DNA of 64,000 nucleotides from Microbacterium sp. MYb66 (GTDB taxonomy: Bacteria > Actinomycetota > Actinomycetes > Actinomycetales > Microbacteriaceae), in NCBI RefSeq assembly GCF_002979435.1, contig NZ_PCOV01000007.1:62001-126000 (forward strand), in the 5' to 3' direction. Made by a program: the position numbers and the translations under genes. The notes beneath the pieces are model-generated. The model ran no database searches and was not told the DNA's origin. It was given only the letters and a program-made list of their open reading frames with translations. Below are positions 51,315-60,341 of this stretch, in pieces; position 1 is the stretch's first letter, and each line of letters begins with the position of its first letter.

Positions 51315-52348
51315 CGTGTCTCTTTCTCTCGGTCGAATCGGACAAGGACCTTGCCCGGGGTGCCGTCGCCCGCCGCGAGGGTGGAGAAGGCGGTGTCTGC
51401 GTCGGCGACATCGATCTCGCGACTGATGAGCGCGCGGTAGACGTCGGGGTCGGCGCCGATGATCTCGGTGGCATCGGCGAAGTCGTCGGATCCGTAGGTG
51501 AAGCTGCCGATGAGCGAGCGCTCCTCGGTGCTGACCAGGAACGCGTCGATGGTCACCTGCGGGGCCCCCATCCCGACCAGGCAGATCGGCGCTCCCAGAG
51601 TCGTGCTGGTGAAGGCGTCCCGCAGGGTCGGGGTGATCCCCACCGCGTCCAGCGCAGCATCGGCGAGCCCGCCGCTCGCCCGGAGCTGGTCCGCGACCGG
51701 ACCGTCGGCCGGATCGATCGTCTCGGCACCGAGACGCCGAGCGAGTTCGCGGCGCGCGGCATCCATCTCGCTCACGATGATCGTCCCGGCACCCGCGTCG
51801 CGCAGGGCGATCACGATGGACTGGCCGATGGGACCTCCGCCGATCACGAGCACGCGTCCGAGGCTCCCGGCCGGGAGGCGGCGCACGGCGTGCACAGCCA
51901 CGGCGAGCGGCTCGATCAGTGCGCCCAGTTCGATCGGCAGACCATCGGGCAGTGCGACCACGTTGCGCGCCGGCACGACGACGTAGTCCGCGAACGCGGC
52001 GGGGATGTCCTTCGCCACTCCGATCACGTGTTTGCCGGGATGATGCTGCTCGCGCCCGGCGTATGCGGCGGCGTCCGCGGCAGGCACGACGACCGGGTTG
52101 AACGTCACGGCCGTGCCGACCGAGAGCTCCTCGACACCGGCGCCGAGTGCGGCGATCGTCCCGCTCGACTCGTGTCCCATCACCTGCCCGGGGAAGCGGC
52201 GTCCGTTCTCGCCGGTGTAGCCGTGCACGTCGGATCCGCAGATCCCGGTCGCGGCCACCCGGATGAGTGCCTCGCCGGGGCCGGGCTGCGGGGTCGGGGC
52301 TTCACGGACGTCGAGGTGTCCGATCTCGGTGAGGACGAGCTCGCGCAT
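51311..52348 (-). CDS. Medium-chain zinc-type dehydrogenase lacking the structural zinc site
   Basis: A 345-residue MDR alcohol dehydrogenase. Catalytic zinc ligands are kept (Cys37 in GICGSDVH, His59 and Glu60 in GHES) and the Rossmann motif [12 protein letters not shown] occurs near residue 167. The loop that normally carries four structural-zinc Cys reads [17 protein letters not shown] (residues 87-103) and has no Cys at all. In this operon it should oxidise 2-keto-3-deoxy-L-rhamnonate to the 4-keto compound for the FAH hydrolase; short-chain dehydrogenases usually do this step. Oxidation of another sugar intermediate is the alternative. Confidence 0.82.
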   Translation of the reverse strand: MRELVLTEIGHLDVREAPTPQPGPGEALIRVAATGICGSDVHGYTGENGRRFPGQVMGHESSGTIAALGAGVEELSVGTAVTFNPVVVPAADAAAYAGREQHHPGKHVIGVAKDIPAAFADYVVVPARNVVALPDGLPIELGALIEPLAVAVHAVRRLPAGSLGRVLVIGGGPIGQSIVIALRDAGAGTIIVSEMDAARRELARRLGAETIDPADGPVADQLRASGGLADAALDAVGITPTLRDAFTSTTLGAPICLVGMGAPQVTIDAFLVSTEERSLIGSFTYGSDDFADATEIIGADPDVYRALISREIDVADADTAFSTLAAGDGTPGKVLVRFDREKETR

Positions 52349-52380
52349 GGGCGTGTGTCTCCTTGATCTGCCGGGCGCGG

Positions 52381-53724
52381 TCAGCGCTGGCCGGTGGTGG
52401 TGGTCGTGGCGAGTCCGACGCCGTCCGTCTCACGGACGGTGGGGCTGACGACCTTGCTGAGGGCGATGAGGGCGGCGCCGAGCAGGGCGATGGCGGCCAG
52501 GATGATGAGCCCGGCACTGTCGCCGAACGTGGCATCGGCCCAGTTCTTCAGCACCGGGGCGAGGAAGCCGCCGAGGCTGCCGAGGGAGTTGATGAGCGCG
52601 ATGCCGCTCGCGGCCGCCGCCCCCAGGAGGAACGAGGTCGGCAGCGTCCAGAACACCGGCTGCACCGAGATGAACCCCGCGGCACCGACGCTGAGCGCGG
52701 CCAGGGCGATCAGCGGGTCCTGGATGACGGCGGAGAGCACGATGCCGACGCCGGCCGCGGCGAGGGCGCACGTGGCGATCAGACGTCGCTGACCCGTGCT
52801 GTCCGCGAGCCGCGAGAGCACGAAGGTGACGATCAGCGCGAAGGTCCACGGCACGGCCGTGAGGAGACCGACCTCGAGACCGACGGGCTTGCCGACGATC
52901 GTGGCGATCTGGGTGGGCAGATAGAAGGTCACCCCGTAGACGCTCATCTGGATCGTGAGGTAGATCGCGGCGAAGTACAGCACGACCGGGTTGGCGAGTG
53001 CGCGCAGGGCACCCCGCGGCGAGTGGTTCTCCTTCGCGGTGTCCTCCGCTGCGAGGGCGGCCAGGAGCGTCGAGCGCTCGCCGTCGCTCAGCCACTTCGC
53101 GTCCTTCGGGCCGTTGTCGAGATAGAAGAACGCGACGATGCCGACGAGCACCGTGAGGATGCCGGTCACGAGGAACATGAGCTGCCAACCGTGGATGCCG
53201 ACCTTGTCGTCGAGGTCGAGCAGCATGCCTGACAGCGGTCCGCCGAAGATGAAGGCGAGCGGTGCGCCGAAGTAGAACAGGCCGTTGACGCGGGCGCGGA
53301 ACTTGAGCGGGATCCAGTAAGTGAGGAACAGGATGACTCCGGGGAAGAAGCCCGCTTCGGTGATGCCGAGAAGTACACGCAGGATGTAGAAGATCCACTC
53401 GTTCGTGGCGAACATCATGAGCGCGGAGACGATGCCCCACGAGACCATGATGCGGGCGAGCCAGATCTTGGCTCCGACCTTGCGCATGATGAGGTTCGAG
53501 GGAACCTCGAACACCGCGTAGCCGAGGAAGAAGATGCCGGCGCCGAGCGCGTAGGCGGCATCCGAGATCCCGGTATCGGCCTGCCAGGCGGCCTTCGCGA
53601 ATCCGAGGTTGGCCCGGTCGAGGAAGGCCAGGATGTACATCAGGAGCAGGATCGGGATCAGCCGGAGCGTGACCTTGCGGACGATGGCGGCGAGTTCGGA
53701 CCGCGCGGGGGACTGGGTGGACAT
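52381..53724 (-). CDS. MFS transporter, anion:cation symporter type (probable L-rhamnonate uptake)
   Basis: A 447-residue protein from ATG 53724 (GGAGATG upstream; the GTG at 53763 is less likely). It has 12 membrane segments, with YILAFLDRANLGFA near residue 28 and GYAVFEVPSNLIMRKVGAKI near 66, both hallmarks of the ACS family that includes tartrate, galactarate and rhamnonate transporters. As the first gene of the dehydratase operon it should bring L-rhamnonate or a related sugar acid into the cell. Confidence 0.87.
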   Translation of the reverse strand: MSTQSPARSELAAIVRKVTLRLIPILLLMYILAFLDRANLGFAKAAWQADTGISDAAYALGAGIFFLGYAVFEVPSNLIMRKVGAKIWLARIMVSWGIVSALMMFATNEWIFYILRVLLGITEAGFFPGVILFLTYWIPLKFRARVNGLFYFGAPLAFIFGGPLSGMLLDLDDKVGIHGWQLMFLVTGILTVLVGIVAFFYLDNGPKDAKWLSDGERSTLLAALAAEDTAKENHSPRGALRALANPVVLYFAAIYLTIQMSVYGVTFYLPTQIATIVGKPVGLEVGLLTAVPWTFALIVTFVLSRLADSTGQRRLIATCALAAAGVGIVLSAVIQDPLIALAALSVGAAGFISVQPVFWTLPTSFLLGAAAASGIALINSLGSLGGFLAPVLKNWADATFGDSAGLIILAAIALLGAALIALSKVVSPTVRETDGVGLATTTTTGQR

Positions 53725-53758
53725 CGGTGCATCTCCATTGACGAGGGAATCCAATGCG

Positions 53759-53812
53759 TTCACGTATGTGAATCTGATGTCTCAGACCTGAACGCGCGAT
53801 AGTGTGACACAC
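53759..53812. promoter_or_regulatory. IclR-type operator region between MFS and IclR genes
   Basis: Two inverted repeats occupy the divergent gap: TTCAC-GTAT-GTGAA (53759-53772) and GTGTG-A-CACAC (53802-53812). IclR regulators bind short A/T-rich-centred palindromes in such gaps. GATAGT just before the second repeat (53798-53803) could serve as a rightward -10. Confidence 0.55.
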
Positions 53813-53848
53813 GTTCGCGTCGGACACAATTCATCCACCGGGGGAGAC

Positions 53849-54643
53849 ATGACAGACATCGCGCAGGCGCCGAGTGCCGTGAAATCCGCCGGTCGGGCCC
53901 TCGAGATCATCGAGCACCTCGCCGCGACCGACGCCCAGACGTTTCCGGAACTCCTCGGTGCACTGGGGCTTCCGCGCTCGAGCGCGCACGGTCTGCTCCG
54001 CACGCTCGTCGACGCCGGGTGGGTCGAGTTCGACCCGGTGAGCAAGCGCTACTCGCTGGGCCTCAAGGCCTGGCAGATCGGGCAGCGCTACGACGGGCAC
54101 CGCCTGCTGCTCGAGTCGGGGCCGGCGCTCATGCGTGCTCTCACCGACGAGACGGGGGAGACGGTGCAGATGGCTCGGCTGGATGGCGTGGAGAACGTCT
54201 ACATCGCGATCAGTCCCTCCCCGAATCCGATGCGTCTCGCCTCGAACGTCGGGATGCGGCTGCACGCGCACGCGACCGGCATCGGCAAGGCGCTGCTGAG
54301 CACCCTCGATGACGACGACGTGATCCGCCGCCTGCACCAGGTTGCGATCCCGCGCTTGACCGCCCGCACGATCACCGATCCGGACGAGATCCTCGCGGTG
54401 ATCGACAAGGGGCGGGGACTGGGGTTCTTCGTCGACGACGAGGAGTTCATCGACGGATGCCGGTGCGTCGCGATGCCGCTCACGTGGCCGGAGGAGACCG
54501 GCGTGGCTGCTGCGCTGAGCATCACGATGCCGACCAGCCGTACCGACGAGCGGTGGCCGCACTCGATGGTGGAGCCGCTGCGGCGCGCGGTGCTGCGCAT
54601 GCGCGAGGAGATGAACCTCCAAGGGATCAGCGTCGACAACTAG
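53849..54643 (+). CDS. IclR-family transcriptional regulator
   Basis: A 264-residue regulator from ATG 53849 (GGGGGAGA upstream). The N-terminal winged helix (TFPELLGALGLPRSSAHGLLRTLVDAGWV, about residues 31-59, quoted here only to mark the region's ends: TFPELLG to DAGWV) is followed by the IclR effector domain with GKALLS near 150 and DDEEFIDGCRCVAMPL near 194. Divergent from the L-rhamnonate operon, which it probably represses until a pathway compound binds. Confidence 0.9.
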   Translation: MTDIAQAPSAVKSAGRALEIIEHLAATDAQTFPELLGALGLPRSSAHGLLRTLVDAGWVEFDPVSKRYSLGLKAWQIGQRYDGHRLLLESGPALMRALTDETGETVQMARLDGVENVYIAISPSPNPMRLASNVGMRLHAHATGIGKALLSTLDDDDVIRRLHQVAIPRLTARTITDPDEILAVIDKGRGLGFFVDDEEFIDGCRCVAMPLTWPEETGVAAALSITMPTSRTDERWPHSMVEPLRRAVLRMREEMNLQGISVDN

Positions 54644-54652
54644 GCTGGTGCC

Positions 54653-55258
54653 GTGCTTCTCAGCGACCGCGACATCAAGGCAGAACTCGCTTCCGGCCGC
54701 ATCGGCCTCGATCCTCGCGAAGAGGGGATGATCCAGCCGTCGAGCATCGACGTGCGTCTGGACCGGTACTTCCGGCTGTTCGACAACCACAAGTACCCGT
54801 TCATCGACCCGTCGGAGGATCAGCCGGAACTCACCCGCCTGATCGAGGTCGACCCGGACGAGCCGTTCATCCTGCACCCCGGCGAGTTCGCGCTGGGCGC
54901 GACGTTCGAGCAGGTCACGCTGCCGGACGACATCGCCGCCCGCCTCGAGGGCAAGTCGTCGCTCGGGCGCCTCGGACTCATCACGCACTCGACCGCCGGC
55001 TTCATCGACCCCGGATTCACCGGCCACGTGACGCTCGAGCTCGCGAACGTCGCGACGCTTCCGATCAAGCTGTGGCCGGGGATGAAGATCGGGCAGCTCT
55101 GCTTCTTCAACCTCACCTCGCCCGCCGAGAACCCCTACGGCTCGGGCCCCTATGGCAACCGGTACCAGGGGCAGCGGGGACCGACGGCATCCCGCTCGTT
55201 CCAGAACTTCCACCGGACGGATGTCGGAACCACCGACATCGGAGCAGTCGGAGGCTGA
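54653..55258 (+). CDS. dcd: dCTP deaminase
   Basis: A 201-residue enzyme starting at GTG 54653, 6 bp after TAGGCT (54641-54646), so leaderless. [17 protein letters not shown] and [11 protein letters not shown] near residue 26 are standard, KSSLGRLGL near residue 100 holds substrate-binding residues, and [16 protein letters not shown] near 113 contains the catalytic Glu region. Actinobacterial enzymes of this type are often bifunctional, turning dCTP directly to dUMP; this cannot be decided from the motifs alone. Confidence 0.93.
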   Translation: MLLSDRDIKAELASGRIGLDPREEGMIQPSSIDVRLDRYFRLFDNHKYPFIDPSEDQPELTRLIEVDPDEPFILHPGEFALGATFEQVTLPDDIAARLEGKSSLGRLGLITHSTAGFIDPGFTGHVTLELANVATLPIKLWPGMKIGQLCFFNLTSPAENPYGSGPYGNRYQGQRGPTASRSFQNFHRTDVGTTDIGAVGG

Positions 55259-55259
55259 C

Positions 55260-55790
55260 ATGAGCGATGGCAGCGGCACGTCCCCGCAGGAGTCGGGCAT
55301 CCCGGAGGAGCCGGTCGCCTCGCCGGAGCCGGGCAGCCCGGTGGAGAGCGCGATCCCGGACGAGAGCGCGATTCCGGACGAGCCGGTGATCCCGCCCGCG
55401 GATGCCGTCATCCCGCCGCCTCCGCCCGAGATCCCGATCCCGGACGGCCTGCTCGCCCCGCCGCCGTCGGAGATCCCTCCTGCCGACGCGGTGATCCCGC
55501 CGTCTCCGCAGGCGACCCGCCGCGGTTCCGATCGTCCGCGCCCGACCCCGGCGATCCTCGACGGCGAGCAGCCCGCCGCGGTCGCCGACGACTGGGCGCA
55601 GCCGTCGGTCGCGCCCGAGGTGCCGACGTCGGGCGGCTACCGCGTGCTCACGATCGTGATCTTCGCGTTCCTGTTCCTGCTCCTCGTCGCCGCGATCGCC
55701 GTGGGCGTGTACCTGCTGAACACGACGAGCTTCCCCTTCGCGGGTGCGGCCGACGCCGTTTCGCAGTCCACGTTCGCGCTGCTTCTCTGA
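55260..55790 (+). CDS. Proline-rich single-pass membrane protein
   Basis: A 176-residue protein whose start lies one base after the dcd stop. Residues 1-120 are low-complexity and built from repeats of ESAIPDE, PADAVIPP (twice) and similar Pro/Glu/Asp words; one membrane helix (VLTIVIFAFLFLLLVAAIAV, about 130-150) follows, then a short outer tail. No family is recognised. The disordered cytoplasmic arm suggests a scaffold or sorting role, without further support. Confidence 0.7.
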   Translation: MSDGSGTSPQESGIPEEPVASPEPGSPVESAIPDESAIPDEPVIPPADAVIPPPPPEIPIPDGLLAPPPSEIPPADAVIPPSPQATRRGSDRPRPTPAILDGEQPAAVADDWAQPSVAPEVPTSGGYRVLTIVIFAFLFLLLVAAIAVGVYLLNTTSFPFAGAADAVSQSTFALLL

Positions 55791-55803
55791 CGTTTGCGGG
55801 TGC

Positions 55804-58014
55804 TCACGGGGTGTCCGCGCCGAGCGCGCCGTTGGCCTGCGCGACCACATCATGCACGATGTCCTCGGTGAGACCGAGTCCCCAGGTAGTGAGCTTCATG
55901 ACGGGGGTCGCTTGGACCATAGCGACCAGCTCGGGTGCCTTTTCGGCCAGCCCCGCGGGCAGGCCCGCCTTGATCGTGTCGAGCACCCGGGCACTCACCG
56001 GGTTGCGTGCCCATTCCGCGAGCGTCGAATCGGTCCGGAGAGGGTCGATCACTCCGTCGCCGGCGCTCGAGATCGTACCCTCGAGGCGGATGTCGCGCGA
56101 GGATGCCCCGATCTCGACGCGGTAGTTCCCCGGCTCGAGTTGCCAGCGTCCGGTACGCGCGTTCCAGTAAGAGAGGTCGCGCGGCGTGATGTCGAAGCTC
56201 ACGGTCTTCTCCTCGCCGGCTGCAAGGTGCACCTTCGTGAACCCGCGGAGCTCATGGACGGGTCGGCGGATCCTGTCGGTCTCCGATGCGATGTACAGCT
56301 GTACGACTTCGGCGCCGTCGCGATCGCCGATGTTGCGGATCGTCGCCTGAACCGACCAGCAGTTGTCGCCGCGATCGGCGATGACCAACCCGTCGTGAGA
56401 GAAGCGCGTGTACGACAGGCCATGACCGAAGGGGTAGGCGACGGGCGTGCCCAGGGAGTCGTATGAACGGTAGCCGACGTAGATATCGTCGCCGTAGATC
56501 ACCTGCGAATCCTGACCGGGGAACGTGAGGTGGCTCGGAGAGTCCTCAAGGCGCAGGGGGATGCTCTCCGCCAGTCGCCCGCTCGGGTTCGTGTGCCCCA
56601 CGAGCACCTCGGCGATCGCCGTCCCGCCTTCCTGGCCGAGTAGCCACCCTTCCACGATCGCTGCCACGCCGTCGCGCCATCCGGCGATGTCGATGACCGA
56701 GCCGTTCGAGAGGGCGACCACGATGGGCACGTCCAGGCGTTTGAGGCGTTCCAGGAGTGCGAGCTGATCAGCCGGCAGCAGCATGTCGGATCGATCGAAG
56801 CCCTCCGACTCGGCATGGTCGGGCAGGCCGAGGAAGAGGACGAGCACATCCGCCGAGGAAGCGGCTTCGACCGCGGCGTCGGCGAGGGCTGTCTCCTCGC
56901 CGGCGTCGAGTGTGAATCCGGCGGCGAAATCGATCGTCGCCGCGGAGAGCTCGCGGAGGACGTCCAGCGCCGCGATGACACGCGTCGGGCGAACTCGCGA
57001 TGAGCCTCCGCCCTGGAAGCGCGGCGTGCGGGCGAACTCGCCGATGACGAGCACCCGCGTCGAGGCTTCTGCTGTCAGAGGGAGGATCCCGTCGTTCTCC
57101 AGGAGGGTGATCGCCTCCCTGGCCGCTTCTGCTGCGACGAGCTCGGCTGCCGGGCCAGGAGCCACCGGGAGCACTTCTGTCGTCCGGGCGGCGAGCACGC
57201 GCAGGCGCTCGATCGACGTGTCGACGACCGCTTCGTCGAGCTCTCCGGCGGTGAGCGCGTCGACGATCCGCCGGTGCCTCCCGCTTGGTGGCATCTCGAG
57301 ATCGAGTCCAGCCGACACGGCGGCCGCAGGGTCGTCGACGGCGCCCCAATCCGACATCACCAGACCATCGAAACCCCATTCCCCGCGAAGGATGTCCTCG
57401 AGGAGGTGTCGGCTCTCGCTGGCGAATGTTCCGTTGATGCGGTTGTATGCCGACATCATCGCCCAGGGCTTCGCCTCTCGGACGACCTGCTCGAAGCCAG
57501 CGAGATAGATCTCACGGAGGGCACGCTCGCCGACGATCGCGTCGACCCGCATGCGATCGGTCTCCTGATTGTTGACTGCGAAGTGCTTCGGTGTCGCAGC
57601 CACCCCTCGTGACTGGATGCCGCGCACGAGTGCGGAGGCGAGCGTGCCAGTCAGCCGAGGATCCTCGGAGAGGTACTCGAAATTGCGGCCACCCAGCGGC
57701 GAGCGCTTGATGTTCATGCCCGGTCCGAGCAGGACGTTGACGCCGAGTCGTCGACATTCGTCGCCGAGGGCTCGTCCGACGCGCTCCACCAGTTCGACAT
57801 TCCACGTGGAACCCAGGGCGACGGCGGGCGGAAAGGCGACGGCGGGGAGGCTGTCTCCGATTCCCAGCGAGTCACCCGAGGCGCCCTGGCTGCGAAGGCC
57901 GTGTGGACCATCAGCAAGCAGAAGTGGCGGCAGACCGGGGCCGCCGTCGACGGTCTTCCAGGTCGATGCGCCGGCGACGAGTCGCGCCTTGTCGTCGAAC
58001 GTCGGTTCAGTCAC
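55804..58014 (-). CDS. Glycoside hydrolase family 3 (beta-glucosidase type)
   Basis: A 736-residue enzyme from GTG 58014 (GAAGGA eight bases upstream), without a signal peptide, so cytoplasmic. The GH3 barrel has PGMNIKRSPLGGRNFEYLSE near residue 99, KHFAVNNQE near 143 and the nucleophile Asp in GLVMSDWGA near 224; the alpha/beta sandwich domain and an FN3-like C-terminal domain (VQLYIASETDR near 600) follow. It overlaps the TetR gene by 8 bp and is co-transcribed with it. With a divergent oligosaccharide-type importer, it probably cleaves an imported beta-glycoside. Confidence 0.9.
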   Translation of the reverse strand: MTEPTFDDKARLVAGASTWKTVDGGPGLPPLLLADGPHGLRSQGASGDSLGIGDSLPAVAFPPAVALGSTWNVELVERVGRALGDECRRLGVNVLLGPGMNIKRSPLGGRNFEYLSEDPRLTGTLASALVRGIQSRGVAATPKHFAVNNQETDRMRVDAIVGERALREIYLAGFEQVVREAKPWAMMSAYNRINGTFASESRHLLEDILRGEWGFDGLVMSDWGAVDDPAAAVSAGLDLEMPPSGRHRRIVDALTAGELDEAVVDTSIERLRVLAARTTEVLPVAPGPAAELVAAEAAREAITLLENDGILPLTAEASTRVLVIGEFARTPRFQGGGSSRVRPTRVIAALDVLRELSAATIDFAAGFTLDAGEETALADAAVEAASSADVLVLFLGLPDHAESEGFDRSDMLLPADQLALLERLKRLDVPIVVALSNGSVIDIAGWRDGVAAIVEGWLLGQEGGTAIAEVLVGHTNPSGRLAESIPLRLEDSPSHLTFPGQDSQVIYGDDIYVGYRSYDSLGTPVAYPFGHGLSYTRFSHDGLVIADRGDNCWSVQATIRNIGDRDGAEVVQLYIASETDRIRRPVHELRGFTKVHLAAGEEKTVSFDITPRDLSYWNARTGRWQLEPGNYRVEIGASSRDIRLEGTISSAGDGVIDPLRTDSTLAEWARNPVSARVLDTIKAGLPAGLAEKAPELVAMVQATPVMKLTTWGLGLTEDIVHDVVAQANGALGADTP

Positions 58015-58645
58015 GGGAAGGTCCTTCGATCCAGGGGTGTGCGGGGACGTGGATGCCGAGAGAGGCGAGATGGGTGCGAACCAAGGTCGGCATGTCGATG
58101 GTCCCCGGCAGCAGGAGCCACTGCAGTTGCAGTCCGTCCATGAGTGCGACGATGCTCACCGCAGCCTCGCGGGCCGAGAGCTCGTAACTCGGCGGCGAGA
58201 CGACGAAATGCTCGGCGAAGGCGCCTTCGAGCGCGGCGACGATCCGTGTGTAGCGGCGGGTGAAGTACGCGCGTGCCGGATGCTCCGCGTCAGTCGCCTC
58301 AGCGGAGAGCCGCACGTACAGGGTGACGCGATCCGGCCGGCTGACGTTGACCTCCACGACGTCGATGATCCACGCGAAGAGGCGGTCGATCCCGTAGTCC
58401 GAGAAGCGGCGGGCATTGATCTCGTCCTGCTGTTCGCTGTACTGGAGGATCTCCACGAGCATCCCGTCCTTGCTGGGGAAGTGATGGAGGAGTCCCGCGT
58501 GGGTCATCTCCGCCCGTGCGGCGATGTCGCGCACCGACGTGCCCGTGAACCCCTGCTCGCTGAACAGCTCGAGTGCGGCCTGGAGGATCCGCTCACGTGT
58601 CCGCTCGCCTTTGGTGCCTCGACGGACGATCTTCGCCTCGCTCAT
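58007..58645 (-). CDS. TetR-family transcriptional regulator
   Basis: A 212-residue regulator from ATG 58645. The helix-turn-helix segment spans about residues 16-57 (RERILQAALELFSEQGFTGT, then SVRDIAARAEMTHAGLLHHF), followed by a ligand-binding helical domain. It is divergent from the importer operon and co-directional with GH3. The 16-bp palindrome at 58676-58691, 31 bp ahead of its start, is the expected target. Confidence 0.9.
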   Translation of the reverse strand: MSEAKIVRRGTKGERTRERILQAALELFSEQGFTGTSVRDIAARAEMTHAGLLHHFPSKDGMLVEILQYSEQQDEINARRFSDYGIDRLFAWIIDVVEVNVSRPDRVTLYVRLSAEATDAEHPARAYFTRRYTRIVAALEGAFAEHFVVSPPSYELSAREAAVSIVALMDGLQLQWLLLPGTIDMPTLVRTHLASLGIHVPAHPWIEGPSRD

Positions 58646-58675
58646 GTTCGCCCTTCCTCGGTACGGAATCAAAAA

Positions 58676-58691
58676 TCTACCACGTGGTAGA
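58676..58691. promoter_or_regulatory. TetR operator palindrome
   Basis: TCTACCACGTGGTAGA is a perfect 16-bp palindrome in the divergent gap. A -10-like TAATAC (58699-58704) for the rightward importer operon starts 8 bp later, so a bound regulator would block its promoter. Confidence 0.82.
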
Positions 58692-58762
58692 AAATGTGTA
58701 ATACTGTCCCCGCGCTCCACGTCCGGAACGCTCGTAATCACAGCACACAACGGAGTCTGTAC

Positions 58763-60286
58763 ATGAAGAAGAGAACTCTCGGCGGCATCGGTGCCGCGTT
58801 GGTGTCGGTGCTCGTCCTGTCCGGATGCGCGGGCGGAGCGGAGACCGCCAGCCATGACGACGCACTTCGCCTGGGCACCATGACCGTACCGACCAGCCTG
58901 GATCCGATCGATGCGATCGGCAGCGGTCTACCCTTCTTCCAGGCGGTATACGACACCCTGCTGCACCGCACGCCCGACGGCGCCTACGAGCCGATGCTCG
59001 CCGAAGAATGGTCGTACGACGACACGCAGACGGTGCTGACCCTGACGCTTCGGAATGACGTGACCTTCGACGACGGAACAGCCTTCGACGCCGCGGCCGC
59101 GAAGGCGAACCTCGACCGCTTCCGTGACGGAGGCGGGCCGAACGCCGCCTACCTCGCGGGCATCGAAGTCGCTGTCGTCGACGACACGCATGTGACTCTG
59201 ACGCTGCCTCAGCCGGACCCCGGTCTGCTCTTCTCGTTGTCCGACTCGGCCGGCCTCATGGCCAACCCGTCGAAGTTCGACACCGACGACGCCCTCGTCA
59301 CCACCCCCGACGGCACCGGGCCATTCGTCCTGGACAGCGAGGAGACCGCCATCGGCACCACGTGGTCGTACGACCGCCGAGAGGACTACTGGGGAGACGA
59401 GCCCGACTTCTCGACGCTGACGATCTCCGTCTTCGACAACGAGAACGCTATGGTCAACGGACTGAAGACGGGTCAGCTCGACTCGGCGCTGCTGCAGGTG
59501 GCCGACCAACAGCTCGCAGCAGAGCAGGACGCGAACCTCACGCTGCAGGACGTGCTCTTCGACTTCCAGGGGGTGCTGCTCTTCGACAGAGACGGCGTGA
59601 TCACCCCCGCCCTCGCCGATCCGAAGGTGCGTCAGGCGCTCAATTATGCGATCGATCGCGAGACTCTGCTCCAGGTGGTGCGGGACGGACGCGGCGAGAT
59701 CACCAGCCAGGTATGGGGCGTCGATACCCAGGGGTACGACGAGGCGCTGGACGGTTACTACGGCTATGACCCCGACAAGGCTGCTGAGCTCCTTGAAGAC
59801 GCGGGCTACGAAGACGGCTTCGAGCTCGTGCTCCCCCGACTCACCACGATCGTCACGGACAACATCGCCACGGCTCTGCAGACGGATCTGGCGGCGGTGG
59901 GAGTCACCCTCACCTGGGCGGACATCGACAGCGCCACGGCACTGCAGCAGATCTTCGTCGACAAGGAGTTCTCCGGCATGGTCATGAACATGGGGCAGTC
60001 GTCCGATGACTGGATCGTCTACACCAGCCTGATCGCTCCCGGGACCTTCAACTTCTTCGGCACGAGCGATGACACGGTGCAGGAGCTGGCGTCCGAGGCG
60101 CGCGCGCTCCCGACGGACGAGTCTGCGGATCTGTACACGCAGATGAACGAGCACATCGTCGAACAGGCGTGGTTCCTGCCCTTCTACCGCATGACGTACA
60201 AGCTCGTCACCGTCGCAGGGATCGAAGCCCAGCCCCAGTCGGGTATGGCTGTGCCGTCGATCTACAACTACTCGCTCACTGATTGA
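58763..60286 (+). CDS. ABC transporter substrate-binding lipoprotein, family 5
   Basis: A 507-residue protein from ATG 58763 (CGGAG upstream). The signal peptide ends with lipobox VLSGC at about residue 22. The mature part matches SBP family 5 (LAEEWSYDDTQTVLTLTLRN near 80, VRQALNYAIDRETLL near 287). This class also imports oligosaccharides such as cellobiose or chitobiose, and the glycosidases of the locus favour a sugar substrate here. It is followed by a hairpin, then the permease genes. Confidence 0.9.
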   Translation: MKKRTLGGIGAALVSVLVLSGCAGGAETASHDDALRLGTMTVPTSLDPIDAIGSGLPFFQAVYDTLLHRTPDGAYEPMLAEEWSYDDTQTVLTLTLRNDVTFDDGTAFDAAAAKANLDRFRDGGGPNAAYLAGIEVAVVDDTHVTLTLPQPDPGLLFSLSDSAGLMANPSKFDTDDALVTTPDGTGPFVLDSEETAIGTTWSYDRREDYWGDEPDFSTLTISVFDNENAMVNGLKTGQLDSALLQVADQQLAAEQDANLTLQDVLFDFQGVLLFDRDGVITPALADPKVRQALNYAIDRETLLQVVRDGRGEITSQVWGVDTQGYDEALDGYYGYDPDKAAELLEDAGYEDGFELVLPRLTTIVTDNIATALQTDLAAVGVTLTWADIDSATALQQIFVDKEFSGMVMNMGQSSDDWIVYTSLIAPGTFNFFGTSDDTVQELASEARALPTDESADLYTQMNEHIVEQAWFLPFYRMTYKLVTVAGIEAQPQSGMAVPSIYNYSLTD

Positions 60287-60292
60287 TCCTGT

Positions 60293-60320
60293 CGTGGGGC
60301 CGGCCCAAGTCGGCCCCACG
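60293..60320 (+). terminator. Intercistronic hairpin after the binding-protein gene
   Basis: CGTGGGGCCG (60293-60302) pairs with CGGCCCCACG (60311-60320) across an 8-base loop, 6 bp past the stop. It probably lowers expression of the permease/ATPase genes relative to the binding protein. Confidence 0.75.
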
Positions 60321-60341
60321 ACCCGTCCCCCCGGAGACCCC

